Positions 1 through 6,401 of a DNA stretch of 6,401 nt are shown one piece after another. The notes beneath the pieces are model-generated. The model was given only the letters and a program-made list of their open reading frames with translations, was not told the origin of the DNA and did not search any database. The stretch is taken from assembly GCA_009920585.1 (NCBI GenBank), contig RFZT01000145.1:1-6401 (forward strand). Reading direction: 5' to 3'. Origin of the DNA: a bacterium (GTDB lineage Bacteria; Verrucomicrobiota; Verrucomicrobiia; Chthoniobacterales; Terrimicrobiaceae). The translations under genes were made by a program, and so were the position numbers. Positions within the stretch are counted from its first letter, which is position 1. The number at the start of each line of letters is the position of its first letter.

Positions 1-1336
1 CGGCGGTGATGGCATCAGGGGTCGGACGGTCATTGACCATCTCGGCCTCATCAGCGCTTTGCGCGCCGTTGCGTTTAACGGCGGCCGAGCGGCCCAGATC
101 CGTGGCCGCTTTGCCGTATCCACCATCAGCAACGGATTTCGTGAGCAGGCTATTAAAGGTATTTTTGAGATCAGGAACATTAATGCGATCTTGCGGGCGC
201 TTCGGACCAGCTACGCTAGGCTGGACGGCCGAGAGATCAATGTCGATGTCCACACTGTATTCGATGTCCCCTTTTTTCGGCATGCCGAAGAGGTTTTGCG
301 CTTTGAAATAGTTTTCAAACGCGCGGCATTGTTCCGGAGTGCGACCGGTTGCAGCGAGGTAGTTGACAGATTCCGCATCGACGGGGAAGAAGCCCATCGT
401 AGCGCCGTATTCGGGAGCCATATTCGCGATCGTAGCGCGGTCAGTGAGCGGGAGTGTGGCTGCACCTTCGCCGTAGAATTCCACAAATTTACCAACCACC
501 TTCGCGGCACGGAGAAGCTGCGTAACATGGAGCGCGAGGTCGGTCGCGGTGACACCTTCGCGGAGTTTATTGGTGAGGTTCACGCCGACAACTTCCGGCG
601 TGAGGAAATACACAGGCTGGCCGAGCATTCCGGCCTCGGCTTCGATGCCGCCAACGCCCCAACCGACGATACCCAGACCATTGATCATGGTCGTGTGGGA
701 ATCAGTGCCAACGAGCGTATCGGGGTAGTAGATCGTGCCGTTTGCATCTGGAGCGGAAAGCACACCCTTTGCGAGATACTCGAGGTTCACTTGGTGAACG
801 ATGCCGATGCCGGGAGGCACGACGCCGAAGGTCTGGAACGCTTGCTGACCCCATTTGAGGAACTGGTAACGCTCACGGTTGCGTTTGAATTCCATGTCAA
901 GATTGAGCTGGAGCGCTTGGGCCGACCCATAGAAATCCACCTGCACCGAGTGGTCTACAACGAGATCCACGGGCACGAGGGGCTCGATGATGGCGGGATT
1001 GCCGCCGAGCCCTTTCACTGCCGTACGCATGGCTGCGAGGTCCACCAGAAGGGGCACGCCGGTGAAGTCCTGAAGCACGATGCGGGCGACAACAAAAGGG
1101 ATTTCTTCCTGAGCTGGGGCCTTGGCTTTCCAGTTGGCGAGCGTTTCAACATCGCGGGCCTGGACTTTTTTTCCATCGCAGTTGCGAAGTACGGATTCGA
1201 GGACGATGCGGATGCTGACTGGGAGTTTGGAGATCGGACCGACGCCAGCCTCTTCGAGAGCAGGGAGCGAGTGGAGGAACGAGGCGGATTTACTACCGGA
1301 GTCGAAGGAACGCAGGGTATTGAATGGCGATGTCAT
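1..1336 (-). CDS. acnA: Aconitate hydratase, AcnA/IRP1 type (partial, N-terminal half)
   Basis: Interconverts citrate and isocitrate through cis-aconitate in the cytoplasmic TCA cycle, using a [4Fe-4S] cluster. I translated this by hand from the reverse complement; it stays open to the left edge, giving 445 codons of an enzyme usually near 890-900 residues. Visible landmarks are LPVSIRIVLESVLRNCDG (about 38-55), LQDFTGVP (88-95), the active-site pair D128-H129 in VDHSVQVD, and D212-S213-H214 in DSHTTMINGLG, followed by GWGVGGIEAE (225-234). By family knowledge the first cluster cysteine (SCTNTSNP motif) should lie just past the window edge, so the iron-sulphur ligands cannot be checked here. 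The ATG at 1336-1334 is fixed by an in-frame TAA two codons upstream. It has no Shine-Dalgarno sequence. It lies 121 bases downstream of the TerC-family gene on the same strand. Identity is very secure; only completeness is unknown. Confidence 0.96.
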   Translation of the reverse strand, partial: MTSPFNTLRSFDSGSKSASFLHSLPALEEAGVGPISKLPVSIRIVLESVLRNCDGKKVQARDVETLANWKAKAPAQEEIPFVVARIVLQDFTGVPLLVDLAAMRTAVKGLGGNPAIIEPLVPVDLVVDHSVQVDFYGSAQALQLNLDMEFKRNRERYQFLKWGQQAFQTFGVVPPGIGIVHQVNLEYLAKGVLSAPDANGTIYYPDTLVGTDSHTTMINGLGIVGWGVGGIEAEAGMLGQPVYFLTPEVVGVNLTNKLREGVTATDLALHVTQLLRAAKVVGKFVEFYGEGAATLPLTDRATIANMAPEYGATMGFFPVDAESVNYLAATGRTPEQCRAFENYFKAQNLFGMPKKGDIEYSVDIDIDLSAVQPSVAGPKRPQDRINVPDLKNTFNSLLTKSVADGGYGKAATDLGRSAAVKRNGAQSADEAEMVNDRPTPDAITA

Positions 1337-1457
1337 GGTTTAATTAAGTATCTGAAACATATTTCGGGGTCCGTGGGCAATAGGGATTGATGGCGAACGA
1401 TCGCTAGCGCAGCGGGTTTCGGCAAAACGCGAACGCGATATCGGTTAGGGAGGCTCA

Positions 1458-2306
1458 TTAATGGGAGGCCATCCGAAAAGGCCACTTCAGCAGCCAGAAC
1501 ACAAAGCCGATCGATCCAGCGATGAGCGCCATGGGAATCCTCCCCAAACGAATGAGCGGCAAAAAAGCCGACTTGATGGCGGGGACTTTGGAGTAAAGAA
1601 GCGAGAGGGCCACAATGATCACGATCCCAATAAATTTCTGCCAGGTGGTCACGTGCACCGGACCGGGCAGGATCTGAAGACCGCTGTGAGGATCGCTCAA
1701 CAACTCGTATACGAGAATGAAACCGACATAACCGATCAGAAGGAACGCCGTGTGCTCGAGAATCGGGTATTTTTCGATTAGTCTGATGCAGGCTCCGGCA
1801 ACGAACCGCAGCGCCAGAATACCGATAAAAACCCCCGTGCAGACGACCCAAAGCTTCGGACTCATCGCCACCGCCGCCACCACATTGTCGACACTCAAGC
1901 TCAGATCCATGATTTCGATGGCGATGATCGTGCCCCAGAATCCCCGCTCGCGATGCTGGCCTTTGGGGCCGTTCTTTTCCGATTCCGAATCATGAAAGTG
2001 ACTGCACATCAGATAAACAAGATAGGCCGCACCGCAGATCTTGAGCCACGGGTTCTCAATGATCCATGCCGCAAAAGCGAGGCACAACCCGCGAAAAAGA
2101 TAGGCGCCAATGATGCCAAATTTCAGCGCGAGATATTTTTGTTTTCCAGGCAGATGGCTGGCCATGGCTGCGATGGCCAGGGCATTATCTACGCTCAGCA
2201 ACCCCTCGATGATGATCAGCGAAACAATCACAGGCAGGGCCTCAATCACTGCTGCGGATGTCGGCAATGGAAGGCTAGAAAGGAATTCGAATATCGTGGC
2301 AACCAT
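1458..2306 (-). CDS. TerC family (YkoY-like) integral membrane protein, putative Mn2+ exporter
   Basis: A 282-residue membrane protein with about eight hydrophobic segments (roughly 20-48, 60-83, 88-101, 123-149, 152-174, 184-203, 222-241, 258-275). It shows the duplicated TerC signature: E34-GLLSV-D40-N41 in the first half and E131-IM-D134-LSLSV-D140-N141 in the second, acidic residues in membrane segments that suit metal transport. The first signature and the following GxxGAYLFR...GAAYL pattern match the YkoY branch. Known members (Bacillus MeeY/MeeF, E. coli Alx) export manganese, some of it for metalation of secreted enzymes; that role here is inferred. The loop at 101-120 is rich in His, Asp and Glu (H103, H105, D106, E108, E110). 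Length is normal for the family. The ATG lacks a Shine-Dalgarno sequence. I could not find the yybP-ykoY manganese riboswitch that often precedes such genes. The family call is firm; the substrate is not proven. Confidence 0.92.
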   Translation of the reverse strand: MVATIFEFLSSLPLPTSAAVIEALPVIVSLIIIEGLLSVDNALAIAAMASHLPGKQKYLALKFGIIGAYLFRGLCLAFAAWIIENPWLKICGAAYLVYLMCSHFHDSESEKNGPKGQHRERGFWGTIIAIEIMDLSLSVDNVVAAVAMSPKLWVVCTGVFIGILALRFVAGACIRLIEKYPILEHTAFLLIGYVGFILVYELLSDPHSGLQILPGPVHVTTWQKFIGIVIIVALSLLYSKVPAIKSAFLPLIRLGRIPMALIAGSIGFVFWLLKWPFRMASH

Positions 2307-2320
2307 GGGAATGAAAATGG

Positions 2321-2348
2321 ACTCTAGCTATTGAGCGACGTTTGACAA
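2321..2348 (-). promoter_or_regulatory. Candidate sigma70-like promoter for the TerC-family gene
   Basis: On the minus strand TTGTCA (2348-2343) is followed after 16 bases by TAGAGT (2326-2321), matching the consensus at five and four of six positions. A start near 2314 would leave a leader of only about eight bases before the ATG at 2306, which would fit a nearly leaderless message with no ribosome binding site. The -35 box overlaps the 3' side of the hairpin at 2348-2366. The match is modest and may be chance. Confidence 0.3.
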
Positions 2349-2366
2349 AACCCTCGTGCAGGATTT
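2347..2366 (-). terminator. Weak terminator-like hairpin after the methyltransferase gene
   Basis: Read on the minus strand, AAATCCT (2366-2360) pairs with AGGGTTT (2354-2348) around a five-base loop GCACG, with one G-U pair, and the 3' arm ends in a run of four T. It starts 45 bases past the methyltransferase stop. The stem is short and AU-rich and the T-run is minimal, so termination would be partial at best; the TerC-family gene could still be read from the same transcript. Confidence 0.25.
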
Positions 2367-2411
2367 GCTCTTCTTGATTTCTGATGCAAAGCACGACATC
2401 ACTTCTATCGA

Positions 2412-3086
2412 CTAAGGTTCAGAGGTCTCAACAGGCTCGATGACGATCAACTCGCTAGCGAAAGGGGTATTCCCCCACAGCGGAGTGACCATGACCTTCA
2501 GACCTCGATTTTTGAAGTAGCCGAGCAGTTCTCTGCGGACGGGAAAATTGATCGCCCCACCACGGATCCATCCTGAGATTCGCGTCCAGAACTCTTGCAA
2601 CAGCGTTAATGCATACCGCAATCCAACCCCTTTAAAAGCCGTCCGAATCAGCACCAACGATCCCGCATCGGCGGCATCCGCGAGACGCTCGAGCATTTTT
2701 CTCTGCTCGGCGGGTTTCAGATAGTGAAGGACATCGACAAGAAAAACGGTCGCACCCGGAGGAATCGGGGTATTGAGGGCATCATTGACTTCAAAGGCCA
2801 CCTCCTCGAAGCCATAGTAGCGCATTGTTTCTAGAGCTTTGTTGATTTTCCAGATCGACGGATCTGCGCCTCGGTAGGGAAATGGGATACCCGCTGCGCG
2901 CATGGATATCCCGAGTAGGCCTAGCCCGCAGCCGATATCGAGGACAGGTTTTCCCCGATTGATAATGATTTTCCAAGCGGTTTTGAAAACAGGATCCCAG
3001 GCCAACTTCCCCGCGATGTAGCCTTGGAGCCACTTCGAGCGAGTGTAAGCTTGAGCGAGTTGTTTGTTTGAAAAAGATGTCGCCAT
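2412..3086 (-). CDS. Class I SAM-dependent methyltransferase (aryl-polyene-cluster-like)
   Basis: A 224-residue soluble Rossmann-fold methyltransferase. SAM-binding motif I is VLDIGCGLGLLG (48-59); the acidic residue expected at the end of strand 2 is D75 in GADPS; motif IV-like VDVLHYL (116-122) is followed by a basic helix and VLIRTA. Near the C terminus come INFPVRREL and TPLWGNTPFASELIVIEP. The combination DVLHYL, NFP and PLWG.TPF reminds me of the small methyltransferases in aryl-polyene and xanthomonadin pigment clusters; this is from memory, not a search. The substrate is unknown, possibly an aryl or quinone-like small molecule. Its ATG begins one base after the TGA of the oxidoreductase gene, so the two are almost certainly co-translated and probably act in one pathway. 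No Shine-Dalgarno sequence is seen, consistent with translational coupling. No signal peptide or membrane segment. The family is secure; the subfamily is tentative. Confidence 0.9.
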   Translation of the reverse strand: MATSFSNKQLAQAYTRSKWLQGYIAGKLAWDPVFKTAWKIIINRGKPVLDIGCGLGLLGISMRAAGIPFPYRGADPSIWKINKALETMRYYGFEEVAFEVNDALNTPIPPGATVFLVDVLHYLKPAEQRKMLERLADAADAGSLVLIRTAFKGVGLRYALTLLQEFWTRISGWIRGGAINFPVRRELLGYFKNRGLKVMVTPLWGNTPFASELIVIEPVETSEP

Positions 3087-3087
3087 G

Positions 3088-4401
3088 TCAGCGGTCGATA
3101 TTGGAAAGGATCTTTTCGTGGATCGGCGCAGCTACAACAGCCTCTTCGCCAAGCGGGATCGTTCCTAATGAAGATCGCTTGATAGCCACTGCGGCGAGAC
3201 CGGCGGCCTGCCCCACCGCAAGACTGGTTCCGATGACGCGTAGAGCGCCTTGAGCCTGTTGACTCGCGGAAATGCAGCGCCCAGCCATGAGGAGATTGTC
3301 AAAATCTTTAGAAATAAGTGCTCGGAGAGGAATATCGCACGGCTTACTTTTCTTAGGTGATTTAGATTTCGGTCCCCGCACCGATTCTCTCAACTCGATA
3401 GGCCAAGCGGATCGGCAAACGGCATCCTCAAACTCGACTCCATCGAGAATATCATTTTCCGTCAGGCAATAACGACCCGAAACACGCCGACTCTCTCTCG
3501 CTGTGGATTGCCCATGGGAAGCCGTGATGAGACATTTTTCAAACCCCTCCACGGATGCGCGAAGATACGCCTCCAACTGCGCTGCCAACTGGCAACTTAG
3601 AATCTGAAGACGTGTGAGACACTCCGGATTCAATGGACTGTAATGGTCTCCCTCGGACTCTAAATCAATAGTCCAGCTAGACTCATCAGCGAGTCCAGTC
3701 GGACGTATAACGGCAGCGGCGAGTTGAGGATCGAGCGATCCATCTCGAATGCCTGCCACAATTTTTTGTGAAAGGATAAATCGCGAATCATCGTCAACGT
3801 CATCCAGATTAACGTTCCCAATAGAAAAAATATACGCCGCGCGATGCAGTTCGGCGGGATCAGCTTCCTCGTAGTCCGCACCGGCAAGAAAAGAGAGTTT
3901 TGCATCGCTGCTCGCATCCACAAAAACCGCGGCTCGGATCGGCTCAGGCTGGGTGTCGATCTCGAGCGATTCAATCACCGCTCCATCCGACGTGACGGAT
4001 CGCAATGTCGAATTGAAAACAACGGTGAGGTTTTTTTCCTTTCCGCAGAGCCGGGTGCATTGGAGCGAGAAAAGTTGCGGTTCCTGTACAAGTACGTCCA
4101 CGCGGTTCATTCTCACAGGCCCCATTGCGGCCTCGGTCTTGAGAAGTCTTTCGGTGAATTCCAAGGCGAAGCCACCATTGGCTGGATGCGGAACCACATC
4201 TCCGCTGATCAAGTAAAGCCCGCTAATACTGTGAACGAGGCACTGAGAGATATTGCCGCCCAACTCGCTCCCTCGAACGATCAACAGCGTATCCAGCCCC
4301 TCTCTTGCGCAAGCGATAGCGGCCGCCACGCCTGCGGAACCACCTCCCACAATGACAGCATCATAGTTCGATTTAGAGGGAGTTTGTTCCTGAGTTTGCA
4401 C
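3088..4401 (-). CDS. FAD-dependent oxidoreductase (FAD_oxidored / PF12831-like)
   Basis: A 437-residue cytoplasmic flavoprotein. The N-terminal dinucleotide-binding motif is VIVGGGSAGVAAA (16-28; G19, G21, G24), followed by LGGNIS near residue 50, a strand VFVDAS that resembles the second FAD-contact motif, then AWPIEL (332-337), CDIPLRALI (355-363) and NLLMAGRCISASQQAQGALR (369-388) leading to a G-rich helix VGQAAGLAAVA (396-406). This order is typical of the FAD_oxidored family, whose members oxidise varied and mostly unknown substrates; no substrate can be read here. A Lys/Ser-rich insert, PKSKSPKKSK (344-353), interrupts the segment between AWPIE and CDIPLRAL. The start is GTG (4401-4399): upstream in frame there is no ATG, GTG or TTG before a TGA stop, and the flavin motif begins 15 codons in. 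No Shine-Dalgarno sequence. The methyltransferase gene follows after one base. Confidence 0.9.
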   Translation of the reverse strand: MQTQEQTPSKSNYDAVIVGGGSAGVAAAIACAREGLDTLLIVRGSELGGNISQCLVHSISGLYLISGDVVPHPANGGFALEFTERLLKTEAAMGPVRMNRVDVLVQEPQLFSLQCTRLCGKEKNLTVVFNSTLRSVTSDGAVIESLEIDTQPEPIRAAVFVDASSDAKLSFLAGADYEEADPAELHRAAYIFSIGNVNLDDVDDDSRFILSQKIVAGIRDGSLDPQLAAAVIRPTGLADESSWTIDLESEGDHYSPLNPECLTRLQILSCQLAAQLEAYLRASVEGFEKCLITASHGQSTARESRRVSGRYCLTENDILDGVEFEDAVCRSAWPIELRESVRGPKSKSPKKSKPCDIPLRALISKDFDNLLMAGRCISASQQAQGALRVIGTSLAVGQAAGLAAVAIKRSSLGTIPLGEEAVVAAPIHEKILSNIDR

Positions 4402-4436
4402 GATGATATTCGATGTTGTTCTGGCGAAGCGCCCGC

Positions 4437-4465
4437 ATATTGATCAAAGATAATGTGGATGGCAA
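4437..4465 (-). promoter_or_regulatory. Candidate promoter for the oxidoreductase-methyltransferase unit
   Basis: On the minus strand TTGCCA (4465-4460, five of six consensus -35 bases) is followed after 17 bases by CAATAT (4442-4437, three of six -10 bases, including the conserved second A and last T). Transcription would begin near 4430, about 30 bases before the GTG start. Within the spacer lies TATCTTTG (4452-4445), which matches the Bacteroidota -7 consensus TAnnTTTG but has no well-placed -33 TTG. Both readings are weak. Confidence 0.28.
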
Positions 4466-4617
4466 CTAACCGACTTCCAATCTTTAAAATATCTGCCGCC
4501 GTCTCGGATTCCGATTCCAACATGCCGCTGGCGCAGTTGGGCCCCCTGCAACAAGGCGGGTCTATTGTGAAGCCCCTCCGCTAAACCACAACGAAAGTTC
4601 TAAAATGAGCGCAATTC

Positions 4618-4636
4618 AATCGCTGGAAAGGCGATT
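4618..4636 (-). terminator. Inverted repeat at the symporter stop codon, possible weak terminator
   Basis: An exact six-base inverted repeat, AATCGC / GCGATT with a seven-base loop, begins at the last base of the symporter TAA and could fold in the transcript. It is not followed by a T-run (the next Ts come about 15 bases on), so intrinsic termination is doubtful. The rest of the 234-base gap 4402-4635 shows no gene or tRNA. Confidence 0.22.
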
Positions 4637-6192
4637 TAGTGTCCAGAGCTGAGTTTGATGGGGCCGGCGTTCTCGGCGTTGCTCAGCTTCGACCAGAGCA
4701 ATCCGTAAAGAGTAACGACGACAAAGCAGGCGAGCGGCACGATGAATCCGGTGGACATATCGGTCTGATCAGCGATGTGGCCCATGAGTTTGGGCATGAT
4801 CGCTCCTCCCATGATGGCCATCACGATATAGGAAGAGGCACTCTTGGCTCGGCTGCCCAGTCCGTGAATCCCCAGCGAGAATATGGTCGGGAACATGATG
4901 GACATGAAAAGATAGGTGAGGAAAAGAGCGGCGGCGGACAACCAACCGAGCTTCAGAAACACCGCGAGGCTGCAAAGACCAGCGAGTATTGCGAAGACAG
5001 CCAGCACTTTGTGCGCCGGGAATTTTTTGAGAAGAGCAGCTCCAATGATGCGACCCGCTAGGAAACAGACAAAACCCACTGAAGCGAGGCTTGAAGCGCC
5101 TTTGTCACTCAGGCCTAGCAGTCCGTTCTTGTGAATCTCAAACCAAACACCAAAAGAACCAGTGCTCCAAGACTGAGGAACCGCTGGGATTTGCGAGGTC
5201 ATGTAGTTGATGAAATAAGCGAAGATGCCGCACTGGGCCGCAACGTAAAAAAATTGGGTCAGCGTGGCTCCAGAGAAATGCGGATGGCTCCAGATACTGT
5301 GATTTTTGATTTGGTTGCTTTTGAGAATGAGAACGGCGGTGCCGAGTGCGGCAAGAAGGCCCGACGCACCCCACAGGGCTTGGTTTTCGTGAACGCCCAG
5401 CTTCCCGCCCACAGCGGGAATGGCGACGATCGCGGAAATGATCATGCCGACCGCAAGGGAAAGCACCACGATGTTCAACCACAGCAGGCCGAGCGCGAGT
5501 CCACGGTTGGCAATCGGCTTGTCGTCAGCAGGCGGCGCCTCATCCAAGTGGAATTCATCGTCGGATTTGATGTCAGGCAATTTACAAAAAGCGAAAACCA
5601 CAGCTAGAATGAGTACAAATCCTCCAATCGCGGCATAGGGGATCCAGAGTGTCGCCGAACCAGTGCTCTGTCCACTGGCGTCCTTCCCGTAGAAAAAAGC
5701 CGCTCCAGCGATGGGGCCAAAAATCCAGCCTACCCCATTGCAAGATTGCGCAAGATTGATGCGGGTGGCGGCGTATTGGGTCGGCCCCAGCACTGTAGTG
5801 TAGGGATTGGCGACCGTTTCCAAAAAGGTGAGTCCCGAGGCGATCATACATACGCCGAGCAGGAAGGCGGGAAAGGTGGCGATCTGCGTGGCAGGGATGA
5901 ACCAGAATCCGCCGACGGCGACCATGATCAATCCAGCAATGATGCCTCCTTTGTACCCCAACTTGCTCGCAAGCCATCCGGCAGGCATAGCCATCAGGAA
6001 GTAACCGAGATAATGAGCAAATTGCACCCATGCGGACTGAGCCAAGGTGAGATGGAGTTCCTGTTGAAAATGCTTATCCATCACATCGATCATGCCATTG
6101 CAGAATCCCCAAAGCAGGAATAGCGAGCTGACTAGAGCGAAGGTGATGGCGTGATTCCGGCCGTCGGCTGTTCTGAAAATCGATGGTTTCAT
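4636..6192 (-). CDS. FucP-type (FHS family) MFS sugar:H+ symporter with extra mid-protein segment
   Basis: A 518-residue inner-membrane transporter of the major facilitator superfamily, most like L-fucose:H+ symporters. An ungapped alignment by eye to E. coli FucP places D36 (LLWGFCNGMID) at FucP D46, E125 (FLETVANPYTTVLGP) at E135 and N152 (INLAQSCNGVG) at N162, so the residues known for proton coupling and sugar binding are kept. The C half has QFFYVAAQCGIFAYFINY (313-330), FLAGRIIGAALL (377-388) and MFPTIFSLGIHGLGSRAKSASSY (433-455). It is about 80 residues longer than FucP: residues roughly 209-308 hold an acidic loop and two additional hydrophobic stretches (about 232-260 and 272-290) before the usual seventh helix. 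The substrate could be fucose or another hexose. The ATG has no Shine-Dalgarno sequence. Its neighbours give no sugar-catabolic context in this window. The family is secure; the substrate is not. Confidence 0.93.
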   Translation of the reverse strand: MKPSIFRTADGRNHAITFALVSSLFLLWGFCNGMIDVMDKHFQQELHLTLAQSAWVQFAHYLGYFLMAMPAGWLASKLGYKGGIIAGLIMVAVGGFWFIPATQIATFPAFLLGVCMIASGLTFLETVANPYTTVLGPTQYAATRINLAQSCNGVGWIFGPIAGAAFFYGKDASGQSTGSATLWIPYAAIGGFVLILAVVFAFCKLPDIKSDDEFHLDEAPPADDKPIANRGLALGLLWLNIVVLSLAVGMIISAIVAIPAVGGKLGVHENQALWGASGLLAALGTAVLILKSNQIKNHSIWSHPHFSGATLTQFFYVAAQCGIFAYFINYMTSQIPAVPQSWSTGSFGVWFEIHKNGLLGLSDKGASSLASVGFVCFLAGRIIGAALLKKFPAHKVLAVFAILAGLCSLAVFLKLGWLSAAALFLTYLFMSIMFPTIFSLGIHGLGSRAKSASSYIVMAIMGGAIMPKLMGHIADQTDMSTGFIVPLACFVVVTLYGLLWSKLSNAENAGPIKLSSGH

Positions 6193-6335
6193 GGATAGTG
6201 TTTTCTGAATGGGGTGGGATTTTTATCCGTTCAAATCTTGTCTGCTGATCTTCGATCCGTCTATTGCATTTTTGCGCTACCGAGAAAAACAATTCAGCGG
6301 GCTTTGCCACAAACACAACCCACCTCGAATCCACA

Positions 6336-6344
6336 CTTATACCA
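6336..6344 (-). promoter_or_regulatory. Possible extended -10 box upstream of the symporter
   Basis: The minus strand reads TGGTATAAG, an extended -10 pattern (TGn then five of six -10 bases), without a good -35 box (GTCGGG at 17-base spacing). It would give a leader of about 135 bases. The stretch 6193-6401 otherwise shows no gene or convincing operator; a catabolic regulator site would be expected for a sugar porter but I cannot point to one. Confidence 0.25.
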
Positions 6345-6401
6345 TCTCTTCACAATAACCCGACGGCTAACTTTTCGCAGTAGCGTTTGCTTGAGACTGT
6401 A

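Noticed and set aside
59..1390. Plus-strand open frame of 443 codons covering almost the same span as aconitase
   Set aside because: It is the antisense of a clear aconitase. Its translation shows no family motif and is rich in His, Arg and Glu, typical of an antisense shadow of a GC-biased gene.
1393..1437. Cluster of short palindromes between the TerC-family gene and aconitase (GCGAACGATCGC, CGCTAGCG, and CGCGTTCGCG followed by TTTT on the minus strand)
   Set aside because: The stem next to the T-run has only a two-base loop and cannot form well; the other palindromes lack a T-run. It is not convincing as a terminator or an operator.
4445..4452. TATCTTTG as a Bacteroidota-type -7 promoter element
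   Set aside because: Exact to TAnnTTTG, but no TTG at the right distance, and the other gene leaders lack an exact copy, so chance is a fair explanation.
4281..4523. Minus-strand 80-codon frame overlapping the oxidoreductase start
   Set aside because: It lies out of frame over the flavin-binding motif, shows no motif of its own, and the oxidoreductase frame is intact without it, so there is no sign of a frameshift.
4500..4570. GC-rich stretch between the symporter and the oxidoreductase considered as a tRNA or small RNA
   Set aside because: No T-loop motif, no cloverleaf pairing and only four-base stems around GGGCCC.
6074..6334. Minus-strand 86-codon frame upstream of and overlapping the symporter start
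   Set aside because: Out of frame with the symporter, low complexity, no recognisable domain; it ends inside a well-conserved N-terminal region of the transporter.

Overview
The window holds five genes, all on the minus strand. They are, in order of transcription (right to left): a FucP-type sugar/proton symporter (4636-6192), an FAD-dependent oxidoreductase (3088-4401), a class I SAM-dependent methyltransferase (2412-3086), a TerC/YkoY-family membrane protein (1458-2306) and the N-terminal half of an AcnA-type aconitase, which runs off the left edge (1-1336). I see no RNA gene, CRISPR array, insertion sequence or phage gene. Every long plus-strand reading frame is an antisense shadow of one of these genes.

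Organism: a bacterium of moderate GC content (mid-50s percent by eye). None of the five starts has a recognisable Shine-Dalgarno sequence. That, with the combination of an AcnA-type aconitase, a PF12831-like flavoprotein and a long FHS-family sugar porter, would suit the Verrucomicrobiota/PVC group or a neighbouring phylum such as Bacteroidota. This is inference: there is no marker gene in the window and I could not search a database.

Layout. 6193-6401 is a noncoding leader of the symporter with one possible extended -10 box. 4402-4635 separates the symporter from the next gene and holds a small inverted repeat at the symporter stop codon and a weak promoter candidate for the oxidoreductase. 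The oxidoreductase and methyltransferase are separated by one base and almost certainly form one translationally coupled unit. A 105-base gap with a small hairpin and a promoter-like pair precedes the TerC/YkoY gene. A 121-base gap precedes aconitase.

Function. Aconitase (TCA cycle), the sugar porter and the putative manganese exporter are housekeeping or uptake functions with no evident connection. The part of most interest is the oxidoreductase-methyltransferase pair. The methyltransferase resembles, from memory, those in aryl-polyene/xanthomonadin-type pigment clusters, yet no other biosynthetic gene is present in this window. The sugar porter also appears to carry two extra membrane segments between the two halves of the usual 12-helix fold. 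I do not see strong evidence for a wholly new system; these are the two leads.
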